A stretch of DNA of 64,000 nucleotides from CAYRHN01 sp964424115 (GTDB lineage: Bacteria > Chloroflexota > Anaerolineae > Anaerolineales > Anaerolineaceae). This document shows positions 32,158 through 41,500 of the stretch, piece after piece (positions within the stretch are counted from its first letter, which is position 1; every line of letters begins with the position of its first letter). A model generated the notes under the pieces. It was not told the DNA's origin. It worked only from the letters and a program-made list of their open reading frames with translations, and ran no database searches. The stretch covers positions 186,001 to 250,000 of the forward strand of contig CAYRHN010000004.1 in assembly GCA_964424115.1 (NCBI GenBank). Direction: 5' to 3'. A program made the translations under genes and the position numbers.

Positions 32158-34314
32158 ATGGAACTTAGCCCCGATACGTTGTTGCGTGATCGTTACCGCA
32201 TCATCCGTCTGCTTGGCAAGGGCGGCATGGGTGCAGTCTACCTGGCCTATGATACTTCCCTGGAAAATCAGGTGGCGGTCAAGCTGAATCACAATATCAG
32301 CGCCCACGCCGCCCAGCAATTCCTGCGCGAGGCGCAGTTGTTGGCCATGCTGCGCCACCCCAACTTGCCCCGCGTGAGCGATTACTTCGTCCAGGCCGAC
32401 ACCCAATTTTTGGTAATGGACTACATTGCCGGGGAAGATTTGAGCCAGTTGCTGGAAAAACAGGGCCGCCTGCCCCTCGAGCAGGTGCTGCCCTGGGTTG
32501 AACAACTGGGTTCCGCGCTGGATTACATGCACCGCCAAAACCCACCGGTCATCCACCGCGATATCAAGCCCGGCAACATCAAGCTGACCGCCGAGGGCGA
32601 GGCCTTGCTGGTTGATTTTGGCATAGCGAAAGCTTCCGATGCCAGCCAGGCCACCGCCACCGGCGCCGTGGGCTACACTCCCGGTTATGCCCCGCCGGAA
32701 CAATACGGCTCCGGTCATACCGGGCCGTTCTCCGACCAGTACGCCTTTGCCGCCACCATCTATACCCTCCTCACCGGCCAAAAACCGGTCGATGCTGTCC
32801 AACGCGTATTGGGGCAGGCTGTCCTCACCCCTCCGGCGACGCTCAACCCTGCCTTGCCGCGCAGCGTCTGCGCCGCCCTGGAGAAAGCCCTCAATCTCCG
32901 CCCCAATGATCGCTTCCCGGATGTAACGTCTTTTGTTGCCGCTTTCGCTGCCATTTCTAACGAGCCCACCTTTCCCAGCGGCGCGGCCTATCCCACCCAG
33001 GCATCTGGCACTTTTCCCACCGTGCAATCTCCCTCCGCCGCCACCGTAGTGAGCGGGCGCACTGCACCGCCCCCCGGCGGCGCTGCCCCCACCGTGGGGG
33101 CAGCCGCGACCGCTTTTCCGCCTGCCGCAGTTCCCGCACGGCGGCCTGTCTGGCTGCTGCCCGTGCTCCTGGTTGGCTTTCTGGCGCTGGCTGCCCTGGT
33201 GGTGTTGTTTGTTGTTCCTGGCCTGACCAATCCTGCCTCACCCGCGGCAACCGCCACGTTAAAGGCAGTTGTGGAAAACACCCCCGCCCCCAGCTTCACT
33301 TCCCTGCCCACCAAGACCATCCTTCCCAGCGAAACTCCTCAGCCCACTTTCACCGCCACGTTCCAGCCCACCCTCACCCCCACGCTCACCCCCACCCCCC
33401 AGGCCTCGCCGACTGCCACCCCCCAACCGCTTGGACACGGCGGTGTGTTGGCCTTTGTTAGCAACCGCGGCGATGGCAAGGTCTACCAGATCTGGACCAT
33501 GTCGGTGCTGCTGGACAATGCCGGTCATCTGGTCGCCGGAGATGTGCGGCCGCTCACCAGCGGCGAGGGAGACAAGTTCTACCCCGCCTGGTCGCCGGAC
33601 GGCAAATACCTGGTTTATTCCATGTATGCCGGGATCGATGAGAAAGGCGATGATCTGGGCCTTGACTTGTGGGTCATGGACGTCACCCAGCCTGATCTGC
33701 CCGCGGTCGATATCACCCGCCAACGCGGCGATGAAACCTATGCCGACTGGTCATCAGACGGCAAGCTGATCGCCTATACCAATGATGGGCGCAGCGATAA
33801 GGTGCCGCAGATCTACCAGATCCAGCCGGATGGTTCCAACCGCAAGCGCCTCTCTTTTGACCTGCGCGAATTCCAGCCCACCTGGTCGCCGGATATGACC
33901 CGCCTGGTTTTCATTGCGCTCATTTACAACAACAACCTCATCTACTGGCGCCGCGACTACGAGGGTTTTGCCACCCCCAATGCTTTTGATATTGCCCGCC
34001 TTTCCGAGCGCACCGGCCAGTCGGCAGAGCCGGCCTTTTCCCCTGACGGTGTTTTTATTGCCTACACCCAGATGAAAGGCCGTTTGAATAATATTTGCAC
34101 CGTCCAGGTAGCCACCCGCGGCGCGGATGTAGCCTGCCTGACCAACACCAATAAGGAAACCCAGCCGAACTGGTCGCCGGATTCGCAGTGGATCGTTTTC
34201 ACCTCTGAGCGCGACGGCAATCAAGAAATTTACATCATGTCCGCTGCCGGGCTGATGCAGTCCAATCTGACCAACGACCCCGCCGAAGATTTCCAGCCTG
34301 CCTGGCAGCCGTAA
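32158..34314 (+). CDS. Ser/Thr protein kinase fused to extracytoplasmic TolB-like propeller
   Basis: Residues 10-265 are a eukaryotic-type kinase: GKGGMGAVYLAYD as glycine loop, the lysine in QVAVKLN, VIHRDIKPGNIKL as catalytic loop, LLVDFGIAKA and the APPEQYGSG activation segment. A linker with Pro/Thr (TVGAAATAFPPAAVPARRP) leads to one membrane helix (VWLLPVLLVGFLALAALVVL). After a TP-rich stalk, a 290-residue outer part has PD40 blades: YPAWSPDGKYLVYSMYAG, YADWSSDGKLIAYTN, FQPTWSPDMTRLVFIAL, PNWSPDSQWIVFTSERDG. The arrangement suggests sensing outside and phosphorylation inside. Substrate unknown. Confidence 0.92.
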   Translation: MELSPDTLLRDRYRIIRLLGKGGMGAVYLAYDTSLENQVAVKLNHNISAHAAQQFLREAQLLAMLRHPNLPRVSDYFVQADTQFLVMDYIAGEDLSQLLEKQGRLPLEQVLPWVEQLGSALDYMHRQNPPVIHRDIKPGNIKLTAEGEALLVDFGIAKASDASQATATGAVGYTPGYAPPEQYGSGHTGPFSDQYAFAATIYTLLTGQKPVDAVQRVLGQAVLTPPATLNPALPRSVCAALEKALNLRPNDRFPDVTSFVAAFAAISNEPTFPSGAAYPTQASGTFPTVQSPSAATVVSGRTAPPPGGAAPTVGAAATAFPPAAVPARRPVWLLPVLLVGFLALAALVVLFVVPGLTNPASPAATATLKAVVENTPAPSFTSLPTKTILPSETPQPTFTATFQPTLTPTLTPTPQASPTATPQPLGHGGVLAFVSNRGDGKVYQIWTMSVLLDNAGHLVAGDVRPLTSGEGDKFYPAWSPDGKYLVYSMYAGIDEKGDDLGLDLWVMDVTQPDLPAVDITRQRGDETYADWSSDGKLIAYTNDGRSDKVPQIYQIQPDGSNRKRLSFDLREFQPTWSPDMTRLVFIALIYNNNLIYWRRDYEGFATPNAFDIARLSERTGQSAEPAFSPDGVFIAYTQMKGRLNNICTVQVATRGADVACLTNTNKETQPNWSPDSQWIVFTSERDGNQEIYIMSAAGLMQSNLTNDPAEDFQPAWQP

Positions 34315-34378
34315 TGGAATGCTTTAAGGGGCGGTCTGGCGTATCATTGCTGTCAGGGTATAGCCGCAGATTGCCCTT

Positions 34379-34927
34379 TTAATGAAATAAGAACGGCAAC
34401 CACTGCATGATCAGCGGCTGGAATTGCAGCACCACCAGCCCCACTACCAGCCCCAGCCCCGCCCCGGCGATCACGTCCGAGACGTAATGCAACCCCGTGT
34501 TCACCCGCGACAGGCTGACGAAGGGCATCCACACCACCAGCAGCACTGCAAACCAGGCCGGTCCCAGCCCGCAGGCCATCACGGCTAGCAGCATGGCCCT
34601 GGCGGCATGCCCAGACGGGAAGGAGTGCGGGTCGGTATTGCGATAGATCGCTCCCCATTCGCCTTCCGGTCGTTGGCGGCGCACCATGAACTTGATCGCC
34701 AGCACCAGCACCGCCAGCCCGCCCACCGCTCCAGCCATCAGCGCCGCGCGGTTGTGCCAGCTCTCCGGGCCGACCAGCCAGACCAGTACCAGCCCCGCCA
34801 TCCAGAACCATGAATCCCCTGAATGCGCCAGGAAGGTAGCCGCCTTCCAGCGTAGATTATGCTCCGGCCCCAGTCGCAGGTGCGCGGTTAATCGCTTGTC
34901 CAGTTCAACCAGATTCTTCCAATTCAT
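34379..34927 (-). CDS. PAP2 family phosphatase (phosphatidate/undecaprenyl-PP type)
   Basis: This 182-residue integral membrane protein has the three PAP2 motifs: KFMVRRQRP, PSGHA and SRVNTGLHYVSD, with catalytic His in the last two. About five helices are visible. Such enzymes remove phosphate from phosphatidate, undecaprenyl diphosphate or related lipids at the membrane surface. The ATG overlaps the stop of the nucleotidyltransferase gene as ATGA, so it is the last gene of the three-gene operon. The exact lipid substrate is not deducible. Confidence 0.9.
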   Translation of the reverse strand: MNWKNLVELDKRLTAHLRLGPEHNLRWKAATFLAHSGDSWFWMAGLVLVWLVGPESWHNRAALMAGAVGGLAVLVLAIKFMVRRQRPEGEWGAIYRNTDPHSFPSGHAARAMLLAVMACGLGPAWFAVLLVVWMPFVSLSRVNTGLHYVSDVIAGAGLGLVVGLVVLQFQPLIMQWLPFLFH

Positions 34928-35700
34928 GCAGTCGGTTTTCCCCCCAGGTCAAGGTGCATGGCATACCACTGGTGCGGCTTATCCACATCCATGCCCATCT
35001 CGGCGTACGGGCAGAGCAGCACTCGCCCGCGGAAGCCCAGCCGCGCGCTGACGATCTGGCCCGCTTCTTCCAACGTGTATCTACGCCGCAACAACGCCCA
35101 CACCGTACTCCAGCCTACTTTGGAAGCCTGGCGCAGCGGATTTTTGCGCGCCTCGATGATCTCTTTCCACAGCGGATTGTCTCGCTGCGCGGCAGCCGGG
35201 CGGATGCCAAATACATCTGCGCCGCAAACTTCCACATCCTTCAGCTTTACATACGTTCGCCGCGAACCCGGGTAGCGCTTTTCCATCACTCGCCGTTCGA
35301 TTGTGGCATAGTACAGATCGTCCTGGGTTTCCTGGATCTTGTTCGCCATCCAGGTCAGCATCTCGGCCGTCAGGCCGGGAATGTCGGAACACAGGTACAG
35401 CGCGTGCGTGCAGCCCGGGTTGGCGCGTAGGATCTCCTGCGCCCCTGCGTATGCGTTCGACATCAACCCGCCGTTGTCCGGCAGGAAGGTCACCGGCAGG
35501 TGCGATTGAAGCGGGATCCCCTGCGGCAGCCCGACGATGATGATCCGGTCGATGAAGTCGGTGGCGTTCACTGCGTCCAACACCCATTGGATCATCGGCT
35601 TTCCGGCCACATCCAGCATACATTTATATTCTCCGCGCGTCAGCGCGTAGAGCTTTTCTTTGGGGGTCGGTTTCCCACCGGCGGTGATGATTGCTTCCAT
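34924..35700 (-). CDS. Nucleotidyltransferase (GT-A/MobA-like NTP transferase)
   Basis: This 258-residue protein has a sugar-phosphate nucleotidyltransferase fold: EAIITAGGKP at the start, where the usual Gly-x-Gly-x-R loop is Ala-Gly-Gly-Lys with an 8-residue shift, then LDVAGKPMIQWVLDAV. A metal-binding Asp pair is likely in LYLCSDIPGL and MGMDVDKP. It would activate a small phosphorylated substrate with CTP or GTP. It lies 2 nt after the unknown-function gene and overlaps the PAP2 gene. MobA, CofC and CTP:phosphocholine transferases are possible relatives, but the substrate is not readable. Confidence 0.72.
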   Translation of the reverse strand: MEAIITAGGKPTPKEKLYALTRGEYKCMLDVAGKPMIQWVLDAVNATDFIDRIIIVGLPQGIPLQSHLPVTFLPDNGGLMSNAYAGAQEILRANPGCTHALYLCSDIPGLTAEMLTWMANKIQETQDDLYYATIERRVMEKRYPGSRRTYVKLKDVEVCGADVFGIRPAAAQRDNPLWKEIIEARKNPLRQASKVGWSTVWALLRRRYTLEEAGQIVSARLGFRGRVLLCPYAEMGMDVDKPHQWYAMHLDLGGKPTA

Positions 35701-35702
35701 TT

Positions 35703-36623
35703 TTAGCCCAGCTCCTGGATCTGCGGAACCAAATGAAGTTGGTTTACCAGGCCTTCAATTTCCTTGAAATAACTGCCCGGATGGCTGTAATCAACCGGCT
35801 CAGTCCGTCCCGAGGCCGCTACCAGCGCGGCCTCCATCATATTTGTACCAAACGAGCGGCCATCTAGCACCGGGGTGGTGGTGACCAGGTATCTGACCCC
35901 CGCCCGGCGGAAGGTCTCCTTGTCATCCGGGGTAGTGGTGTTGGTAACGATCACTTTCCCCCGCAGCGTATCCGGCATATAACGCAGGATATAATGGCAA
36001 TCCCCGGCGATGATCGTAGCCCATTGGAACCACTGGCCCCATTTTGGGGTGCGTTTTTCCTGATCTTTTCCCGTTGGGTACACCCACCGGAAAGGCAGCC
36101 GCGAGACGATCGGAATGAGCAGTTTGGCTAGCAATTTGACGCTGGAAAGCTTGTGCAGGGCATACGGCAGCCCCAGGCTGAACATCAGATCCCCGTAAAC
36201 CACCTCGTAACCGCCCTTGAAAAATGCTTCCGAAAGCCCCCAGCGGTCGACGGCCGTCACCGCCAGCACGCGTTTATTGGGCAGGAATCGCCCGATCTCG
36301 CGCGTCACCAGGTCGGCGGCGCTGCGCTCCAGGGTGGTTTTCAGGCCGGTGCCGTCCAGCACCGGCGTCTTTTTCACCTGTTTGACCAGCGAGCTGACCG
36401 AATGCAGGCGGTAAAAATGTCCATCCACCATCAGCCCCAGGTCGGTCCCGCCGACCCCAAAGGCGTCCACTTTTCCGTCTAGTTCTCCGTACAGGCGCGC
36501 CGCGGCCTGCATGTCGCCGTCCGTTCCACGCCGTTCGATGCGTACCTGCTGTCCAAGCAGCTCAATCTCCACGCTCTTATCGCGTTTGGAGGATCCAATG
36601 CTGATGCTGATGGCTTGTTTCAT
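35703..36623 (-). CDS. Conserved protein of unknown function (sometimes auto-labelled quinate 5-dehydrogenase)
   Basis: This 306-residue soluble protein opens ISISIGSSKRDKSVEIELLG and has VDAFGVGGTDLGLMVDGHFY and KTPVLDGTGLKTTLERSAAD. These segments match a family in Firmicutes and Chloroflexota that automatic pipelines sometimes call quinate 5-dehydrogenase. I see no NAD motif of the shikimate-dehydrogenase type, so I do not accept that name. The C-terminal half has GKVIVTNTTTPDDKETFRRA and RYLVTTTPVLDGRSFGTNMM, perhaps a second domain. First gene of an operon with a nucleotidyltransferase and a PAP2 phosphatase. Function unknown. Confidence 0.7.
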   Translation of the reverse strand: MKQAISISIGSSKRDKSVEIELLGQQVRIERRGTDGDMQAAARLYGELDGKVDAFGVGGTDLGLMVDGHFYRLHSVSSLVKQVKKTPVLDGTGLKTTLERSAADLVTREIGRFLPNKRVLAVTAVDRWGLSEAFFKGGYEVVYGDLMFSLGLPYALHKLSSVKLLAKLLIPIVSRLPFRWVYPTGKDQEKRTPKWGQWFQWATIIAGDCHYILRYMPDTLRGKVIVTNTTTPDDKETFRRAGVRYLVTTTPVLDGRSFGTNMMEAALVAASGRTEPVDYSHPGSYFKEIEGLVNQLHLVPQIQELG

Positions 36624-36815
36624 TTTATATGACTCTCCTGCAAGAAATCTCCCCTGCGCCGCGCAGGGAGCGGAAGCGCAAGACGGGGACGAATCCCCTG
36701 TGAGTATACCTTAAAACCCCTTGATTGGAGAAAGTTGCTCCTACCCCACGCCGGGAACCTTTTTCCAGGCCGCAGCGTTTAGGATTCAGCATTATGAAGA
36801 TTCAGGATTCTAACG

Positions 36816-36821
36816 TATAAT
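36816..36821 (+). promoter_or_regulatory. -10 box before the solute-binding protein gene
   Basis: TATAAT lies about 36 nt before the start codon at 36858. GGTGAGG (36844-36850) is the ribosome site. A -35 is not clear. Confidence 0.55.
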
Positions 36822-36857
36822 GACAGAAGTAAGCATTCCATTTGGTGAGGTGTGAAC

Positions 36858-38510
36858 TTGAAACGCCTGACTTTTTACGCGTTTACTTTATTGTCATTGG
36901 TTCTCAGCCTGTCGCAGGTGGGCTGCCAGGCTTCCGCTCAGGCAGCTACTTTCCAGCCCCTCAGCATTTCCGCTCCCGACTGCAACGGCGGCAACCTGAT
37001 CAAATCCATCCAGGCGGTGGACGAATCTACCGTGAAATTTAACCTCTGCTTTTCCGATCCTGATTTCGCTTCCAAAGTCGCTTTCATCACCTTCGCCATC
37101 CAGGATACAGATTATTTGAATGAAGTAAAAGGCAGTTCTGTGCTGATGTCGGAAAACTCTGTCGGCACCGGCCCCTACGTCATTAAGCGCCGCGATGCCA
37201 ACCTTCTGGTATTGACTGCCAACCCTACTTATTGGGGGGTTACTCCAGGCGTGACCGAGATCGACTTCATCGGCAAGCTGGCTCCCACCGACCGCATCCA
37301 GCTCTTGCTCAATGGCAAAGCTGATATTGCCGACAGTCCTGCCGTATCGGACCTGAACCGCGTAGCCACTTCGACGGTTGTGACCACCTACAACCGCCCG
37401 GCGCTCAGCACCATTTACCTTGGCATTAACAATACCATTCCGCCCTTCGATAATGATAAGGTGCGCCAGGCCTTTGCTCGCGCCATCGATCGCGATAACA
37501 TGGTGCGCGTCTTCTACCCCTATGGCGGACAGGTGGCCGACCAGTTCATCCCCTCCATCCTGAACCCCGGTTTTTCCAACGGCATCAACTGGTATTCCAC
37601 CAGCACCGCTGACGCGCGTACACTCCTCGAAGAGGCCGGTTATGATTTCAACCAGGAAATTTACCTGGCTTTCAACGCTGACCCCTCGGCTGAAATGACC
37701 GAACCGTTCCGCCTGGCCACCCAGATCCAGACCGATCTGCGCCGGGTGGGTGTGCGCATCACGCTCCGCCCGCTGGTCAGTACTGACTTTCAGAACGCGG
37801 TCAAGAACGGTGAAGAAGCCTTCTATCTCACTTCCTGGAACTTTGCTCCCCTGGATGCGCTCAGCTTCTACCGTCAGCATTTCATGGAGGCTGATAAGGC
37901 TTTCGGCGTCATTCCCCAGGATGTAAAGGATCAGATCAACGCCAGCGCCCAGGAGACCAATACCTTCGCCCGCCAGCAGCGCTACGACCGCATCAACGGC
38001 CTGCTCAAGGAATATGTGGTGGGCATTCCCCTCGTGCATTTCTCCGGTACGTTGGTCATCAATAACAATGTTCAAAATGTCTCGGTAACTCCCTTCAAAG
38101 AATCCCTCACCCAGATGAACACGACCGTGGATAGGATCATCTACGTGCAAAAGAACCTGCCGGTGGTCCTCTGGCCCGCCGACGAGACCGACGCGGACAC
38201 TTTCCGCATTGCTAACTTGCTCTACGAAAGCTTGACCAGGTTCTCAGATGAGGATCTCAGTGTTCAGCCCTCACTGGCCGAATTTTGGGAAAACAGTCCC
38301 GATAATACCGAATGGACTTTCTATTTGCGCCACGAGGTCAAATTTAGCAACGGCGCCACGCTGGATGCCAATGATGTGGTGGCCTCCTTCGCGGCCCAAT
38401 GGAACGTTGCCAGTCCCAACCATACTGGCAACACGGGAGCTTTTACATACTTTAGACGTTTCTTTGGCGGTTTCATCTCCACCGATCCGAATATCAGCCC
38501 CGAACAGTAA
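36858..38510 (+). CDS. ABC-type solute-binding protein (SBP_bac_5) in circularly permuted order
   Basis: This 550-residue exported protein has a signal peptide ending near Cys23 (SQVGC), probably a lipoprotein. It then begins in the middle of the SBP_bac_5 fold: IKSIQAVDESTVKFNLCF (48-65), GTGPYVIKRRDANLL (103-117), and NNTIPPFDNDKVRQAFARAI (191-210). The part that normally comes first is at the C-terminus: ADETDADTFRIANLLYESLT (441-460), SLAEFWENSPDNTEWTFYLR (472-491) and VKFSNGATLDANDVVASF. The TTG at 36858 is favoured by GGTGAGG 7 nt upstream; GTG 36852 is possible. No permease genes follow. Peptides or nickel-type ligands are usual for the family; the ligand here is unknown. Confidence 0.85.
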   Translation: MKRLTFYAFTLLSLVLSLSQVGCQASAQAATFQPLSISAPDCNGGNLIKSIQAVDESTVKFNLCFSDPDFASKVAFITFAIQDTDYLNEVKGSSVLMSENSVGTGPYVIKRRDANLLVLTANPTYWGVTPGVTEIDFIGKLAPTDRIQLLLNGKADIADSPAVSDLNRVATSTVVTTYNRPALSTIYLGINNTIPPFDNDKVRQAFARAIDRDNMVRVFYPYGGQVADQFIPSILNPGFSNGINWYSTSTADARTLLEEAGYDFNQEIYLAFNADPSAEMTEPFRLATQIQTDLRRVGVRITLRPLVSTDFQNAVKNGEEAFYLTSWNFAPLDALSFYRQHFMEADKAFGVIPQDVKDQINASAQETNTFARQQRYDRINGLLKEYVVGIPLVHFSGTLVINNNVQNVSVTPFKESLTQMNTTVDRIIYVQKNLPVVLWPADETDADTFRIANLLYESLTRFSDEDLSVQPSLAEFWENSPDNTEWTFYLRHEVKFSNGATLDANDVVASFAAQWNVASPNHTGNTGAFTYFRRFFGGFISTDPNISPEQ

Positions 38511-38580
38511 CTTTGTCGGGGGAATGGATCGACGGCAGGAACCGCGCAGATAGCCCGATACCCTTTGCCAAGGAGGCATT

Positions 38581-41500
38581 ATGTCCCCAACCCATTCCCC
38601 CCATTCTGCCCACGCCAACCGCGTGCAGCAGATCCTTTATGGGATCGTTTGTGTGTTGCTGGTGTTTAACACGGCTTGCAACACGCCAGCCACACCCACC
38701 CTCCAGCCCACGCCCACCCCGCAGCCCACGCCCAAACCCCGTGAGACCCTGCCCCCTACCCTGGTGGAGATGGACCCCCCGCCCTCCAGCGAGATCAGCC
38801 CATCTCAACCTCTGACGCTCTACTTCAACCAGGATATGGAACGCGCCTCGGTCGAAGGCGCCCTTCAGTTGAATCCCCCTGTGGCTGGGCGGTTTGACTG
38901 GGTGGACGATACCACCGTCCGTTTCACCCCCGACCAATCCCTGCCCACTGGACAGGATGTGACCGTCAGCCTGGGCACCGGCGCGCGAGCCGCCAACGGC
39001 CTCAACTTGCGCCAGGCGGTGGATATCCCCTACCACACTGCCGGTGGATTGGTTGCCGTCAGCTTTGTGCCCGTCCCGGATGCCGCCGAGGTCGATCCCA
39101 CTTCGGCTGTCATGGTGGCCTTCAACCGTCCGGTGGTGGCGTTAGGCGCCGACCCGGCCAGTCTGCCGGCTGCTTTCACCCTCAGTCCCGCTGCGCCTGG
39201 GCGCGGCGAATGGCTGAATACCAGCACCTACATCTTCTACCCTGAACCGGCTTTGATGGGCGGCGCGCAATACACAGCCACCCTCAATCAAAACCTCACC
39301 ACCACCGATGGGCTTGGCTGGGCGCCGGAATTTGACCCCTCCCTGCCCTGGATGTTCCAAACCACCACGCCCCAGGTGACCGGTTTTGAACCGGTTTCCG
39401 AAATTCCTCTGGAGCTGGATGCCCCCATCATCTACACCTTCAACCAGCCCATGGATGCCGCCTCCACCCAGGCCGCTTTCAGCATGGCTGGCCCGGATGG
39501 TCCCGTCAGCGGCGAGTTCACCTGGAACGACGATCACACTGAAATGACCTTTACCCCCGCCGCCCTGCTGAAGCGCGCCTCCGAGTACGATATTTTGCTC
39601 AACGAGAGCGCAGCTTCTGCCGGTGGTTCGACCCTGGCAGCGCCGTACGAAGTGTTGATGTACACCTACGGGAATTTTGCCCTCCTCTCTTCCGAACCGG
39701 TTAACGGCGGCACGCTGCGGATGGGCTACGGCTCCGAATCGATCAAGCTTACCTTCGCGTCCCCGGTCAAGCAGCAAGATTTTAACTCCCTCATCTCCAT
39801 CCAGCCCGAGCCGTCCAATTTCAGGGTTAACCTGGCCTGGGATAGCAATTTGGGCCTGTATGTGTACGGCGATTTCCAGCCGCGTACCCTCTATACCCTG
39901 CGTATCGAGACCGGATTGCAGGACAAATGGGGCCAGACCCTCTCCGAGCCGGTTCAGATCGCCTTCCAAACCTCCGGCATCCAGCCGGCCTTTACATTTG
40001 CCTACCCGATCTATTACGGCGGTCGGGCCATCTTCCTCACCCCCGATAAGCCGTTCATGGCAGTCTCGGCGGCCAACATCGCCTCCGCCAACATCTCCAG
40101 GGCTTCCATCAGCCTCAACGATTTCTTCGAGTATTACCAGATGGACGGCGATAAAATGCGCAACAATCCTCCGGCAGGCCTCACCAGCTCGGTCTATTCG
40201 ATTAACCTGCCTCAGGATGTCAGCCAGATCGTCAACATTCCGCTCAACCAGGGCGCTTCGCTGCCCACCGGACTTTATTACTTCAATATCACCTCAAATC
40301 CGGCGGTGGAGCAATTCTACGCCGGGGCCTTCTTGGGCGTGGTCAGCCACGTCAACCTGATGGTCAAGGGCGCCAGTGATACGGCAGTGGTTTGGGCGGT
40401 GGATGTCGATACCAACCAGCCGATCGCTAACGCCCCCGTCACCGCCTACAGCCTGTACGGCACGGAAGTAGGCAGCGGCGTCACCGATGCCCAGGGCCTG
40501 GCGCACCTCACCCTCCAGACCGATGAGGTCTTCCGTGGCGCATCCGACCAATATTTTGTCATGCTCGGCAGTGGGGTGGACGACCCCAACTTCAGCCTGG
40601 CCATCAGCGATTGGAAGCAAGGCCTGTCAGCCTGGGATTTTGGCATCCGTTATGACTACTACCAGGAGGACCCCACCGTTTATCTGTACACCGACCGCCC
40701 GATCTACCGCCCCGGCCAAACCGTCTACTACCGTGGCGTGATCCGTTCCCGCGAAAATGGGCGCTACTATCCCTTTGGCATCGACCAGCTCCAATTACAG
40801 GTCCAGGGTCCCTACTCGGCCGACACCGGCAAGTCCCTGGCCAGCAATCCCGAAACCCTGCCGGTCTCCAGCCAGTTTGGCACGTTCAGCGGCTCCTATG
40901 TCCTCCCCGACGATGCCACCCCCGGCACCTATACCTTCAATTTCCTCACCGAAGGATTGGGCTATCCCTACATTTCCTTCATCGTGGCTGAATACCGCAA
41001 GCCAGAGATCGAAATGACCGTCAACTTCGCTGACGGCGTGGAGATCGCTGCCGGCCAGGACATTCAGGCCACCATCACCAGCAAGTACTACTTTGGCGCC
41101 CCAGCCGCCAACATGAAGATCAGCTGGTCGCTCTACTCCTATCCGGATTACTTCTATCTGCCTGGTTTCGAGACCGGTCCGTCCGACACTCGCTGGCTGC
41201 TCCCGCCCTGGGCATACTGGGAATCCGGCCTGGGCAATTACCTGGCCGGCGGCGAGGTGGAAACCGCTGCTGACGGCACCTACTCGGTCAATATCCCCTG
41301 GGCGGATATCCAGGAAACGCTGGCCGGCGGCTCGCCGCAGACCCTCACCCTGGAGGCCAACCTGATCCAGGAGGGCGAGTACCCCGTTAGCGGGCGTTCT
41401 ACCCTCACTGTCCATCCCGATGCGTTCTATATCGGCGTGAACCCTGAGCAGTGGGTGGGCCAGGCCGGCAAAGAACTGGGCTTTTCCATTCAGACCGTGG

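Noticed and set aside
35703..36623. Quinate 5-dehydrogenase
   Set aside because: The name is used by automatic annotation for this family, but no NAD-binding or shikimate/quinate dehydrogenase motif was found.
36894..38150. Minus-strand frame of 418 codons opposite the solute-binding protein
   Set aside because: Shadow frame without recognisable domain, while the plus strand carries clear family motifs.
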